DNA of 24,355 nucleotides from a virus: positions 1 to 24,355 of IMG/VR virus record IMGVR_UViG_3300027728_000090. One strand, 5' to 3'. The position numbers were made by a program, and so were the translations under genes. Below are positions 1 to 9,139 of this stretch, one piece after another (the first letter of the stretch is position 1; each line of letters starts with the position of its first letter). The notes under the pieces are model-generated. The model ran no database searches, was not told where the DNA came from, and saw nothing but the letters and a program-made list of their open reading frames with translations.

Positions 1-117
1 GACTTCATAACAGATGAGCCTGTCAAATTATATGATGATGCTATGGATGCAATAAGATATGCCACTACTCACATAAGGCAGGAGTACTACACTGAAGATA
101 GCTACTATGCATTCTGA
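1..117 (+). CDS. terL: Terminase large subunit, C-terminal end (partial)
   Basis: An open frame enters from the left edge in frame 1 and stops with TGA at 115-117, giving 38 residues. The segment DDAMDAIRYA, followed by a short charged and aromatic tail, is typical of the extreme C-terminus of phage large terminases, just after the nuclease domain. The ATPase and nuclease motifs would lie upstream of the window. TerL would cut and pump DNA into the prohead through the portal, whose gene lies unusually far away at 12639. The next gene starts inside the last 11 bases, suggesting translational coupling. The family call is based on a short piece, but the motif and phage context agree. Confidence 0.75.
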   Translation, partial: DFITDEPVKLYDDAMDAIRYATTHIRQEYYTEDSYYAF

Positions 118-304
118 GACCATCCATAAGATACAAGTGGTGCAAGCCTACATCCACCATAAAACTGGTAAGCAGGTGCAGATAGTATTCAATAATCCTA
201 TGAGGGTGCAACAACATCTAGCCATGTTAGATCATGCATACATGATAGCGGGTGGCTTTAAAAACAATAACAGTAATGAAGCTAATATAGGTAAAGAGAA
301 GTAA
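107..304 (+). CDS. Small hypothetical protein (65 aa)
   Basis: Unrecognised 65-residue protein wedged between the terminase end (11-base overlap) and the first tail gene (TAATG overlap at 302-306). Its middle is basic and His-rich, around the segments IHKIQVV and YIHHKTGKQVQIVF. It ends with a polar Asn/Lys-rich tail. No signal peptide, membrane segment or catalytic motif is visible. Overlap with both neighbours and the absence of a competing frame support translation in the late operon. Bases 283-293 (TAATATAGGTA), inside its 3' end, resemble part of the 14-base motif seen at 7306, 9681 and 12274, but here they are coding. A role in packaging or tail assembly is only a guess from position. 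Confidence 0.6.
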   Translation: MHSETIHKIQVVQAYIHHKTGKQVQIVFNNPMRVQQHLAMLDHAYMIAGGFKNNNSNEANIGKEK

Positions 305-1782
305 TGGCCATTTTCGCAATAGCAACCCCACAGATATTAGTACCTGCATACAATCAGATCAAGTACATATACAACAGCACTAATGTAAACTTGTTAGGCT
401 TCAAGTATATCTTTGATATTTATGAGAGTGGCACTACTATTCAGATAGCAGAGTACAGGGTACTGCCTACCTATGGCACAGGGTATGGTGAGGTAGATCT
501 ATCTAAGTTATTACAAGCTCAGGTAAGCTATGACCTTAACTTGACTAACACCTCAGTGTACAATGCTACTAACTCCCACTACGAGTATGATGTGCATGTG
601 GGGGAGGAGTACTTAACTACTGTATTATACACTGCTACACTAGTAGCCTACACTATACCCCCCTTTAATGGAAGGGTACAGATAAATGTAGTGCATCCCT
701 TTGTGGTAGGTGATCAGATTAACATCATACAAGGTGTGGGAGGTATAGCAGCCAACCCTGGTATGGAAGGTCTCTTCACTGTGCTAGTAGCAGGTGTAGG
801 CTTCATAGTGGTGAACAGTCTCTTTAGCTTAGTTACAGCTCCTACTATAGATGGATCCATTACCTATGCAGATGGTCGTAAGACTATCACTAGGAATGTG
901 ACGCTAGACTTAGATAACTTTGTATTCAATGGTGCTAAGCCATGGGTGGAGATGCCTGCCTATAACTTCCAAGAGTACATGCTCAACAGCTTTAATGATC
1001 TGTTCTTAACAAGCTACCCAGGTGCTAACAAAAATATGTTTATGACTTTGTCACAGGATATGTGGGTAAATGCTGTAGCTAATGGCTCACCTACTGCCCC
1101 TGATACTATGGAGTTCACTAACAGTAATGGCAGTGTATTTGAAAAGGTAGTAACAGCTGTGGACCATGTTAGTGGTATATCTGTAGGGCCTAACAACTTT
1201 GGCACACTTACTCTTATCTCAGGCTCAGGTAACTTAATAGAGCCTAACACCACATTCTATGAGTTCAGGTACCTACGTAATGGTATACCTAGGAGTACAT
1301 CATATATGATTAACATAGATAGAAGGGTGAGAACATTAGAGCACAGTATACTCTTCCTAGATAGGATGGGCTCATGGGGTAGCTTTGCCTTCACAGGTAG
1401 AGCATACGAAAGGGGCACAGTAACTAGGGAGGAGTTTAATAGAGATGTGGAGGGGTACATAGATGGCACTAACCATTGGACCTATGAGACCTATGATAGA
1501 GGACAGATGGCTACCTACATAAGCACTACTAACACCATAGACTTAAACACTGACTACATGACTGAGGATATGGCCTTGTACTTTACTGAGCTCATCTCAT
1601 CACCATATACACTGTACAAGGTGAGCACCTATGAGAATGACTGTGAGATACCTGATAGCACTGAGTACATCAGCTGTAATATCATCACTAGTAGCTTTGA
1701 TAAATTTAAGCAAAGGAATAAGAATTTAATTAAGCAGAGCATACAGATAAAACTAGCTAATAACGATATAGTAAACGCATAA
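304..1782 (+). CDS. Putative tail-tip/baseplate protein (492 aa)
   Basis: Long protein rich in beta-prone stretches, Thr, Asn and aromatic residues, without membrane segments or enzyme motifs, as expected for a virion structural protein. It begins MAIFAIATPQILVPAYNQIK. It is followed one base later by a 961-residue tail protein and then the tape measure, so it most likely belongs to the distal tail (a Dit-like or baseplate-hub component). The start at 304 overlaps the stop of the preceding gene as TAATG, a common coupling arrangement in this window. I recall similar proteins beside tape measures in Bacteroidota phages but cannot name a characterised homologue. Smaller minus-strand frames within it look like shadows. 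Confidence 0.6.
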   Translation: MAIFAIATPQILVPAYNQIKYIYNSTNVNLLGFKYIFDIYESGTTIQIAEYRVLPTYGTGYGEVDLSKLLQAQVSYDLNLTNTSVYNATNSHYEYDVHVGEEYLTTVLYTATLVAYTIPPFNGRVQINVVHPFVVGDQINIIQGVGGIAANPGMEGLFTVLVAGVGFIVVNSLFSLVTAPTIDGSITYADGRKTITRNVTLDLDNFVFNGAKPWVEMPAYNFQEYMLNSFNDLFLTSYPGANKNMFMTLSQDMWVNAVANGSPTAPDTMEFTNSNGSVFEKVVTAVDHVSGISVGPNNFGTLTLISGSGNLIEPNTTFYEFRYLRNGIPRSTSYMINIDRRVRTLEHSILFLDRMGSWGSFAFTGRAYERGTVTREEFNRDVEGYIDGTNHWTYETYDRGQMATYISTTNTIDLNTDYMTEDMALYFTELISSPYTLYKVSTYENDCEIPDSTEYISCNIITSSFDKFKQRNKNLIKQSIQIKLANNDIVNA

Positions 1783-1783
1783 G

Positions 1784-4669
1784 ATGGTTAAGATACAACT
1801 AGCCACAGGCTACCTAGATGTAAAGGAGGGTACTGCCTTCCCCTTAAATTTTCAAGTGGGAGATATCAGGGATGTAAGCCAAAGGAAGGGTAACTTCTCT
1901 AAGACCATTACTCTAATAGGCTCTAAGAACAATGCTAACCTGCTTAACCAATACTATGATATTAACATAGTAGCAGGCACCTTTGATATTAACAAGCTCA
2001 CCCTGTGCTCAGTGATACAGGATGGTATACCCATAGTAGAGGATGCCTCTATGCAACTAACAGCCATAAAGAAGCTACAGATAACAGATGGCTATGAAGA
2101 GCAGGTAGACTATGAGGTGTTAATCAAGGATAGCAAAGCAGATTTCTTTACAGCCATAGCTAACAAACAATTAACTGATATTAACTTCAGTGACTATAAC
2201 CACCCTTATGATGCCTTCAATGTGGTGGCTAGATTTAGTAACACTGTAGTAAATGGCTTCAAGTATTTTCTCCCTGGCAGTGGTGATGCAACCTACAGCA
2301 CTCAGGAGTTTAAGCCTGCCATATTTGCTAAGGTATACTTTGATAGGATATTTAGTGGTTCAGGCTTTACCTATGATTGGGCTAGTCTATCATATGATAG
2401 ATTTGATCAGCTTCTGATCCCTTACAATGGAGGGGTAGATAACTTTGACTATAACGATTACTTAGTAAGAGCTGAGAGGATAGCACCCTTCACAATATCT
2501 AGTACCTTCCAATCATTAGGCCGTACAGATATAGGGGGGGGTAATTTCTTAGGGCCAAGCAATAAGGTAAACTTTACAGGCTTTACTGAGCTAGATGATA
2601 TACAGAATATCTTTAACCCTGTTACAGGGGTATACACTACACCCTTTATCATAAGCAGTAACAATGCTCAGAGCTATGACTTCAATGTTACTATGACTTA
2701 TTCATTAAGGATAGTTAATACTACAGGTGTTACTTGCTTTGGTGCATGGAATGGTTTACCAAGGAGTGTAAGATATGCACCCTATTTAGCAGTAAGTGCA
2801 GGTACACAGCCTGTAGTGTTCTCAAATTTATTCACTGCCACATCTGTACCTGCAGGATTTCTATACGCTGGCAATTCTGTAACCTGTCCTTTAACTGTGC
2901 TACCTGGCACTACTACTATCTTAACTCAAAACATTAACTCTACACTACCACTTAGCTACCAACTTCTATCAAATTTACAATCAGCTACTTTTGGTATCAA
3001 TGTACAGCAACAAAATATACAACACCAAAATGGTACAAATGTTTTTGCGCTATGGAGATTGGGCTCAGTAACAGGAGCTGTACCTGCAGCTGGCACACTA
3101 CGTATAGAGGCTGTTGTTAGTAACGTACAGCTCACCATCTTACCTAGCAGTAATGTGGTAGCTATAGGTGGCACAATAGATATGAATGATTATGTGCCTA
3201 AGAAGATTAAGCAGAGTGACTTCATTAAGGCTATCTTTAACATGTACAACCTATATGCTGAGGTAGATAAGGATCAACCTAACAAGCTCAACCTACAGAG
3301 CAGGGATGATTACTATGATGCAGGCACTGAGGTAGATTGGACTTACAAGCTAGCTAAAGACAAAGAGCAGGATCTATCCTTCCTACCTGAGCTCACCTCA
3401 AAGAAAGTAATACTCACCTATGCACCTGATAAGGATAACCCTAACACCACTTACACAGATGCCACTAACAATATCTATGGGCAGGCTGAGGTGGTATTTG
3501 ATAATGAGTATGTAAAAGATGTGACTACTAAGTCCATACTCTTTAGCCCTACTCCTGTGACTAAGACAGTATTTGGTGCCTTTGTACCTATGTTAGCAGG
3601 TGCTGCACCACAAACTAATATACGTATCTTATATGATAAGACTATAGCAGGACAGCCACTAGCTACCTGTGGCCAGTTTTACATCTATGACTATGGTAGT
3701 GTAGGGCAAATTAACCTAACTAGCTACCCATTGGTAGGCCACTTTGATGATCCACTCACTCCTACCTTTGATATAAACTTTGCAGTGTGCTCATTCTACT
3801 ACTACCAACCTACAAACCTAACTCAAAACAATCTTTACAATAGATATTGGAGGCGTACAATGGGGCAGATAAACAATGGTAAGATGCTTACGGCTTTGTT
3901 TAATCTTAGGGAGCCTGACATCCAAGCACTGAAACTTAATGATAAGATAAGGATAGATAACTCATGGTGGAATATAAACAAGGTAATAGACTATGATGCC
4001 AACGCTAACAAGCTCACTAAGGTAGAACTTATCAGCATAGATACTGAGGTAAACTTTACACCATTCATGGGGCCTAGTGGTCCTATCAAACCTACTACAC
4101 CATCACAGCCCCCCTTCGGCATAGGTCCTATTGGTATGCTAGCCATGACAAGATTAAACACTACTAGAATGATTACCTCGAATGTTTTTAGCAATAACGC
4201 TACTGCTATGGTAATGGGTAGAGGTAATGTGATAGTGGGAGGCACAAGGTCTATGATAGTGGGTGATGGTAACATAGTAGGTACAGATGAGATATTTACA
4301 CCTTCACTAAGAACTGGCTCTATAAATGGAGTACCTACAGGCATAGTGCCTAAGATATACATAGGCAACCTATCACAGCTTGCAGCACTAGATCCTGGTG
4401 TAGATATTATGAATAACAGCTTTAGTGATATAACATGGACCAGGATAGGAGTAGGTAACTACAGGGGTAGTATAGACAACTTTACACTAGGGACTATATT
4501 TCCGTCTGAGATTAGTGTGGTCATAAACAATGTAGTTTTTGATGGCATAGTTACTGCTAGCTACTTATTTCCAACTAATGAAATAGAGGTAACAACTTCA
4601 CAGATAGGGGTAGGCTTTGTAGATAGCTACCTAAATAGTACCACAATAGAAATTAAATACTACATATAA
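1784..4669 (+). CDS. Large tail-tip/baseplate protein with C-terminal beta-repeat segment (961 aa)
   Basis: The largest protein in the window, placed directly before the tape measure with a one-base gap. The N-terminal 150 residues contain RDVSQRKGNFSKTITLIGS, a pattern I associate with large tail proteins of Bacteroidota phages. The middle is Thr/Asn-rich and beta-prone, with a charged segment near 475-520. A Pro-rich linker at about 764-778 (GPSGPIKPTTPSQPPFGIGP) precedes a short Gly-rich stretch near residues 803-835 with repeating I/V-G-G/D-x-N/T turns. That stretch resembles a left-handed beta-roll such as YadA-type heads or some tail spikes. A tail-tip role, perhaps with a host-contact C-terminus, is inferred from size, neighbours and these repeats. 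No enzyme motif is visible. Confidence 0.6.
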   Translation: MVKIQLATGYLDVKEGTAFPLNFQVGDIRDVSQRKGNFSKTITLIGSKNNANLLNQYYDINIVAGTFDINKLTLCSVIQDGIPIVEDASMQLTAIKKLQITDGYEEQVDYEVLIKDSKADFFTAIANKQLTDINFSDYNHPYDAFNVVARFSNTVVNGFKYFLPGSGDATYSTQEFKPAIFAKVYFDRIFSGSGFTYDWASLSYDRFDQLLIPYNGGVDNFDYNDYLVRAERIAPFTISSTFQSLGRTDIGGGNFLGPSNKVNFTGFTELDDIQNIFNPVTGVYTTPFIISSNNAQSYDFNVTMTYSLRIVNTTGVTCFGAWNGLPRSVRYAPYLAVSAGTQPVVFSNLFTATSVPAGFLYAGNSVTCPLTVLPGTTTILTQNINSTLPLSYQLLSNLQSATFGINVQQQNIQHQNGTNVFALWRLGSVTGAVPAAGTLRIEAVVSNVQLTILPSSNVVAIGGTIDMNDYVPKKIKQSDFIKAIFNMYNLYAEVDKDQPNKLNLQSRDDYYDAGTEVDWTYKLAKDKEQDLSFLPELTSKKVILTYAPDKDNPNTTYTDATNNIYGQAEVVFDNEYVKDVTTKSILFSPTPVTKTVFGAFVPMLAGAAPQTNIRILYDKTIAGQPLATCGQFYIYDYGSVGQINLTSYPLVGHFDDPLTPTFDINFAVCSFYYYQPTNLTQNNLYNRYWRRTMGQINNGKMLTALFNLREPDIQALKLNDKIRIDNSWWNINKVIDYDANANKLTKVELISIDTEVNFTPFMGPSGPIKPTTPSQPPFGIGPIGMLAMTRLNTTRMITSNVFSNNATAMVMGRGNVIVGGTRSMIVGDGNIVGTDEIFTPSLRTGSINGVPTGIVPKIYIGNLSQLAALDPGVDIMNNSFSDITWTRIGVGNYRGSIDNFTLGTIFPSEISVVINNVVFDGIVTASYLFPTNEIEVTTSQIGVGFVDSYLNSTTIEIKYYI

Positions 4670-4670
4670 A

Positions 4671-6857
4671 ATGAATGAAGTAGAGATACCTATAAAATTA
4701 ACAGGAATTGCAGCCCTTAAGGCAGAGCTAAAGGACTTAAAAAATCAAATGGCTGATGCTGTTAACCCTGATGAGTTTGCTGCACTTGCTGATAAGGCAG
4801 GTGATGTACAGAAAAAAATAAATGCAGTTAATACTTCTATATCTAGCTTTAAGAAAGGTAGTAACCTTGACCAAGCTAAGGCTTCATTTGAGGGGCTTAC
4901 TTATTCAATAAATGCTTTAGATTTCACAAAAGCTGCAAAACAATCTCAAAATCTAAAGCAAGTACTAGGTGAACTTAAGCCATCAGATTTGACTAAGCAA
5001 TTTACAGACTTTGGTTCTACCATTAAAAATATCGGAGGGGTTTTCCTTAACCTAGGCAGACAGCTACTCTCGAACCCCTATTTTTTGGTGGCAGCTGTAA
5101 CTATTGCTATTGTGGCTGCAGTGGCTTTGGTTTTGCAAAAATTTGGTAAACTTCAAATGGTTATTGATATCTTAATGATACCAGTTAATGCTTTAATACA
5201 AGCCTTCAAAAATCTGACCGATTGGATGGGGCTTACATCTTTTGCTGCTGATGAAAATGCTCAAAGAGTCGAAGCTGCAAATAAGAAAATACAAGAAAGC
5301 TCACAAGAGAGAGCCAAGTCTACAGATAGTGCTCTAGCTCATGAGATAAGAATGGCTAAGATAGCAAATAAAGATACCACTTACCTTGAGCTACAAAAGT
5401 CGATGGTAGCACAGCGTGAAGCATACATACGTATAAAGGCAAACCAAAAAGAAATACTAAGTAAGATGCATGATACTTCTAAGGAAGGGATAGCAGCACG
5501 AAAAAAACTTAAGGACCAAATTAAAGCAGAAAATGAACTAATTAAAGCAGGGGTGCGAGAACGTGAAGCTATTAGAGCTCAGTCAGTAGTAGATGCTAGT
5601 AAGCCTGATAAGGTTGATAAGCCTGTAGGTGGTGGTGGTGGTGGTGGTAGCTTTGATGATGGCGCAAAGAATAGACTAGCAGCACAAAGAGCCTTTGCTG
5701 ACTTTGAGATCAGTATTATTAAGGATGCAGGTGAGAGAGAGATAGCTACAGTCAATGAGAAGTACAAGAGGATGCAAGAGGACCTAGTTAAAGATAAGGA
5801 TAAGACTAAAGCAGAAAAGCAACGATTTACACAAATATACTTAGCACAGCAAATAGATGAGCTTGACTTACTAGCAAAAAATAAGGCGAAGACTGAGGCT
5901 GATAACCTACTAGCAGGTGATAATATGATAGCTGAGCTTAGACTATCTATGATGGTGGATGGTACCGAGAAAGAGCTAGCCATGACTAAGAATAAATATG
6001 ATAAGCTAAGGAAGGCAGCACTTGATAATATAACTCTTACAGAAACTCAGAAGGCAGAACTTACAAAGATATACAATGAGCAGGAAGTAGCTGAAAATAC
6101 TAAGCGGACAGAAGCTAAGATAGCAGCAGATACCAAGGCACAGGTAGACCTACTAGCTTCACTGCAAGCGCAAGATGTAATAGCACAAGAGGCACGTAAA
6201 GCTAAGTTAGCTAAGGACCTTGAGACTGCTAACAATGATGCTGCTACTATTAAGGCTATCAATGATAAGTACCAAGCTGAAAGTGTCAAGATGGAGAATG
6301 ATGCTGCAAATGCTAAGATAGATGCTGCTCAACGTGAAAGGGATGCTAAAATAACACTAGCCAGTGATATTGGTAAGGGTATTACAGATATAGGTAACAT
6401 GCTAATTAAGGACCAGGCTAAGGCTGCTAAGTTAAATAAGGCTGCTGCACTTTTTCAATTAGGTGTAGACACTGCTAAGGCTATCTCAGCTTTAGTAGCA
6501 GCTGCTAACAGTAACCCATTAAATGGTCTAACAGCAGGAGGTGCAGGTATAGCTCAGTATGTAGGAGGTGCTATACAGATAGCTACCAACATGGCTAAGG
6601 CTAAGCAGATACTTTCTAACCCTGCAGGTGCAAGTGGTGTAGGAGGTGGAGGAGGTGGAGGTGATACAGCAGGATCTAACACTGCTACTGTAGTGCCACA
6701 AGGTCCTAACCTCTTCGGTAGTGCTAACACCGGTAACACAATGAGTGCAGGAGGAGTTACTGATACTAACATGACAGTTACTGCTGTAGTATCTGAAACT
6801 CAAGTAACTAGTGTACAGAATAAGATAAACAGAATTAATAAATCAGCAGAATTATGA
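4671..6857 (+). CDS. Tail tape measure protein (728 aa)
   Basis: Clear tape-measure architecture. The N-terminus is helical and charged. A strong hydrophobic segment lies at residues 137-156, with a second amphipathic one at about 161-178. A long Lys/Glu/Ala/Gln-rich coiled coil runs from about 195 to 570, interrupted by a seven-Gly linker near 320. An Ala/Gly-rich hydrophobic region covers about 590-650, and a second seven-Gly stretch precedes a polar C-terminus. Tape measures set tail length and are ejected to help DNA cross the membrane; the hydrophobic segments fit that. It follows the 961-residue tail protein by one base and overlaps the next gene by four bases (ATGA). Its 728 residues imply a moderate-length siphovirus tail. 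Minus-strand frames inside it are shadows of its coiled-coil coding bias. Confidence 0.9.
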   Translation: MNEVEIPIKLTGIAALKAELKDLKNQMADAVNPDEFAALADKAGDVQKKINAVNTSISSFKKGSNLDQAKASFEGLTYSINALDFTKAAKQSQNLKQVLGELKPSDLTKQFTDFGSTIKNIGGVFLNLGRQLLSNPYFLVAAVTIAIVAAVALVLQKFGKLQMVIDILMIPVNALIQAFKNLTDWMGLTSFAADENAQRVEAANKKIQESSQERAKSTDSALAHEIRMAKIANKDTTYLELQKSMVAQREAYIRIKANQKEILSKMHDTSKEGIAARKKLKDQIKAENELIKAGVREREAIRAQSVVDASKPDKVDKPVGGGGGGGSFDDGAKNRLAAQRAFADFEISIIKDAGEREIATVNEKYKRMQEDLVKDKDKTKAEKQRFTQIYLAQQIDELDLLAKNKAKTEADNLLAGDNMIAELRLSMMVDGTEKELAMTKNKYDKLRKAALDNITLTETQKAELTKIYNEQEVAENTKRTEAKIAADTKAQVDLLASLQAQDVIAQEARKAKLAKDLETANNDAATIKAINDKYQAESVKMENDAANAKIDAAQRERDAKITLASDIGKGITDIGNMLIKDQAKAAKLNKAAALFQLGVDTAKAISALVAAANSNPLNGLTAGGAGIAQYVGGAIQIATNMAKAKQILSNPAGASGVGGGGGGGDTAGSNTATVVPQGPNLFGSANTGNTMSAGGVTDTNMTVTAVVSETQVTSVQNKINRINKSAEL
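5628..5648 (+). repeat. GGT x7 microsatellite coding a poly-Gly linker
   Basis: Seven consecutive GGT codons in the tape measure gene encode seven glycines between two coiled-coil blocks. A second poly-Gly tract using mixed GGA/GGT codons lies at about 6642-6662. The pure GGT run could slip during replication in units of one glycine, which would keep frame. Confidence 0.85.
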
Positions 6858-7288
6858 ACAGTCTACAAGCAATAGTAAACGAGATAACAGCCTTCTATAA
6901 TGCACACTTACAGGTACAGAAGGTAGGTAGTGACTTTAAGGAACAGATGTACAACTTCTGTACTAAGAATGAGAAGTATCCTTTGGTATATATTGTGCCT
7001 AGTGGAGTGATACCAACTGAGAACACTACAGAGTTTAGCTTTGACATTTACTGCTATGATATCATACAAAAGGATAGAGCTAACATCATAACTATTTTAA
7101 GTGATACACAACAGATACTTAGTGATCTTAATGTGTACTTTAATGATAGCTCAGACTTTAGCTTTGATGTGGTAGGAGTGCCTACATTCTCACCCCTCAA
7201 TAATGATCTACTAGATTATGCTGCAGGGTATCAGATGAGTATCACATTAACAGTAAATGATTGGACTGATTGTGCAGTGCCAATTTAA
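6854..7288 (+). CDS. Putative tail-completion/tail-terminator protein (144 aa)
   Basis: Overlaps the tape measure by four bases (ATGA). It has a helical N-terminus (about 1-35) followed by alternating beta strands, including TTEFSFDIYCYDIIQKDRAN near residues 58-77 and a strand-rich C-terminus with LLDYAAGYQMSITLTV. Size and fold pattern fit the small tail-completion or tail-terminator proteins that cap the tail tube, and I recall similar proteins in Bacteroidota phages with the same F-D-x-Y-x-Y-D core. Such genes usually sit near the head-tail junction genes, so its place after the tape measure is unusual and part of the unusual order of this genome. The family call is tentative; a virion or assembly role is likely. 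Confidence 0.5.
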   Translation: MNSLQAIVNEITAFYNAHLQVQKVGSDFKEQMYNFCTKNEKYPLVYIVPSGVIPTENTTEFSFDIYCYDIIQKDRANIITILSDTQQILSDLNVYFNDSSDFSFDVVGVPTFSPLNNDLLDYAAGYQMSITLTVNDWTDCAVPI

Positions 7289-7305
7289 ACAAATGACTTT
7301 TATAA

Positions 7306-7319
7306 TATAATATAGGTAT
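7306..7319 (+). promoter_or_regulatory. Conserved 14-base late motif, copy 1
   Basis: TATAATATAGGTAT lies directly before the ATG at 7320, in a 31-base gap between genes. The identical 14 bases occur at 9681-9694 and 12274-12287, again at a gene start. It resembles an AT-rich -10-like element more than the host TAnnTTTG box. It may be a phage late promoter or operator, or a translation-initiation signal; function is inferred only from position and exact recurrence. Confidence 0.55.
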
Positions 7320-7955
7320 ATGGCTAATGGATGGTGGGGTGATTGGAGACCCTCTTTACCTGCTCACACAGGAGACTTACAGGCAACAGATTTGATAGAG
7401 TGTACTTCCATTATAGGAGGGCTTCCTGTCAATACTGCTATTACAGGCACTCAAATTATAGCAGCTGCTAGTGGTGGTGGAGGTGCTTTATACTGCTCAT
7501 CTGCCGTAACAATAGTAACAGCAACAACTAATGAAACTTTGATAGCTTCTGTGCCTATCCCTACTACAATAACCAATGCTATGCTTCGCTCATCTTTTAC
7601 TGTAAGAGTAACAACTTTAGGTGGTGCTGCACCAAGAACACGAATAAGAATAGGTACTGTAGCTAGTCCATCACTTGCACAAATAACAGCTTCAACTCAA
7701 ATAGCTACTAATGCAATAGGAAGTTTAGGGATGGTATCCATCTATAGGACTATGCCTGTAATAGGTGGTGCTTTAGGAGACATAAAAGCTCTTGCACCCG
7801 CAAGTAATGCTAATGCTGACTATGGTCAGTTAGCTGCTTTTACTGTTACTCCTAGAGACTTTACTGCTCAGCAATATTTATACTTTACAATTACAAATAA
7901 TACACTAACTGCAGTAACTGAAAGTTATGGAGTGCTAGTAGAAATAATACAATAA
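7320..7955 (+). CDS. Putative tail fibre / virion surface protein (211 aa)
   Basis: Thr/Ala/Gly-rich, beta-prone protein. The N-terminal 45 residues include WWGDWRPSLP and an ITGTQIIAAAS segment followed by a Gly-rich linker (GGGG) at about 53-56. The rest resembles a compact all-beta C-terminal domain. I recall this layout, a short conserved N-terminal anchor, Gly hinge and beta domain, in virion proteins of Bacteroidota phages that may be receptor-binding or decoration proteins. The start at 7320 follows the conserved 14-base motif, suggesting a separately controlled transcript. It ends in a TAATG overlap with the next gene. No enzymatic residues are apparent. A decoration protein or minor head protein are alternatives. 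Confidence 0.45.
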   Translation: MANGWWGDWRPSLPAHTGDLQATDLIECTSIIGGLPVNTAITGTQIIAAASGGGGALYCSSAVTIVTATTNETLIASVPIPTTITNAMLRSSFTVRVTTLGGAAPRTRIRIGTVASPSLAQITASTQIATNAIGSLGMVSIYRTMPVIGGALGDIKALAPASNANADYGQLAAFTVTPRDFTAQQYLYFTITNNTLTAVTESYGVLVEIIQ

Positions 7956-8425
7956 TGGGAAGATACGCTAATACAGGTGAGTTTAATGTGCTATATCCTA
8001 CACGTAGGAAAATGGCAGCCATATTAAAGAGAATAATTATGAGTAATGGCCTATTTCAAGAGGGCACACTAGTAGATAGTATCAGAATAAATGCCAAGGT
8101 ACCTACACTAGGTTACATAGAAATTGAGATCATTGCCATGTATTACTTTATCTATCTTAATAATGGGGTGCGAAAAACTAGTAACAAATATGGCCCTAAT
8201 AGTGGATCTATACCACCGTATGATTTAGTAAGACAGTTTACTCAAGAGCTAGACAATGCAGGTATAACTATTGAGATATACTCGCAGTACACTGAATGGG
8301 TTACTAAAAAGTATCCCATTATGGACATAGCTAGAATTTTTCAAGGCAACAAGTCAATAGTTTACTCATTCATACCTATTGAACCACCTGCAGGCTTTAT
8401 ACCAGGATACCCATTAGATGTCTAG
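7955..8425 (+). CDS. Putative neck / head-tail joining protein (156 aa)
   Basis: Begins at TAATG overlapping the fibre-like gene and ends inside the 3' end of a minus-strand gene (12-base tail-to-tail overlap). An N-terminal basic helix (about residues 15-33, YPTRRKMAAILKRIIMSNG) is followed by GTLVDSIRINAKVP and a strand-rich segment with YYFIYLNNGV. This helix-then-'xxSIRI' layout resembles HK97 gp10-like neck proteins that join head and tail. The C-terminus is Pro- and aromatic-rich. I cannot assign the family with certainty, but a small soluble head-tail connector fits the context better than an enzyme. Confidence 0.45.
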   Translation: MGRYANTGEFNVLYPTRRKMAAILKRIIMSNGLFQEGTLVDSIRINAKVPTLGYIEIEIIAMYYFIYLNNGVRKTSNKYGPNSGSIPPYDLVRQFTQELDNAGITIEIYSQYTEWVTKKYPIMDIARIFQGNKSIVYSFIPIEPPAGFIPGYPLDV

Positions 8426-9139
8426 CTCTTTTTTCATGGCTAATATATTAAATACATAGGTAAGGGGTAGCCTACCTACCTTCTCACTCTTAGTTATATC
8501 ACCATTGGTAAGGGTATAGATAGTACGCTCCCATGACCACTTAGCACTCTTACCCTCCTCTTCTATCTCCTTCAACTCTTCAGGGCTTAGCTCTATCTTC
8601 TCATCATCTGTGAGCTTATCATCTGCATCTACAAATAGGTTACGATAATTATCTAAGAACTTATCTCTAAACTTCAAGTACTCAGGGATGATACCATAAA
8701 CATCTGTAATAGGTAAGTCCAAAAACTGCTCAGCTCTAGTATACAATTCATACTCATAGCCTTCCATCTCTATATCACCCCACTCCCCTGCCTTAGTTTG
8801 CTTGTACAGGATGGCACATATCTTATCTAAATTTGTGACGTAGTTATCATTAAAAAAGTAGTCGAGGTCTATGTACTCAAATAGGGTAAGCTGTGATAAG
8901 GGCTTAATGGTGTAGTGTAGTAGCTTGTGCTTATATCTATTGTGTGGCTGTGAGGTAGCCCAACTTAACTGATTAATATAGCTGATCATATCATCTATAT
9001 CAAGCTCCTCTATCACCTCTATAGGCTCATCACTTAATATAGATAGTATCTCACTATTAAAGTGGTGTTGCCTATCTATTATAGATATTTCTATAAAATT
9101 TTCAACAGTTACATCACTCCACTGCTTCGGTAGGTACAT
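8414..9139 (-). CDS. Putative tail assembly chaperone-like protein B (241 aa)
   Basis: Minus-strand gene in an otherwise + strand structural region. Its N-terminus (LPKQWSDVTVENFIEISII) matches the layout of the upstream minus-strand protein (IPNRIEELTIEQFENISEI), so the two look like paralogues. The pattern 'W-x-x-[IV]-T-x-E-x-[FY]-x-x-I' is one I associate with siphovirus tail assembly chaperones. The middle is acidic, with EELKEIEEEGK near 189-199, and the C-terminus has WSWERTIYTL and a final helix. It starts 26 bases inside the upstream gene, in another frame, so expression may depend on coupling or frameshifting. A chaperone for the tape measure is the inferred role. I have no direct proof, and another assembly function is possible. 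Confidence 0.5.
   Translation of the reverse strand: MYLPKQWSDVTVENFIEISIIDRQHHFNSEILSILSDEPIEVIEELDIDDMISYINQLSWATSQPHNRYKHKLLHYTIKPLSQLTLFEYIDLDYFFNDNYVTNLDKICAILYKQTKAGEWGDIEMEGYEYELYTRAEQFLDLPITDVYGIIPEYLKFRDKFLDNYRNLFVDADDKLTDDEKIELSPEELKEIEEEGKSAKWSWERTIYTLTNGDITKSEKVGRLPLTYVFNILAMKKELDI

Noticed and set aside
3991-4368. 125-residue minus-strand frame inside the 961-aa tail gene.
   Set aside because: Entirely within a well-supported + strand gene, rich in Pro, Val and Ile as antisense of its codons, with no start signal.
5579-5983. 134-residue minus-strand Ser/Leu-rich frame, and similar ones at 6047-6289 and 6528-6803.
   Set aside because: Antisense shadows of the tape-measure coiled coil and poly-Gly stretches; composition follows the + strand codons.
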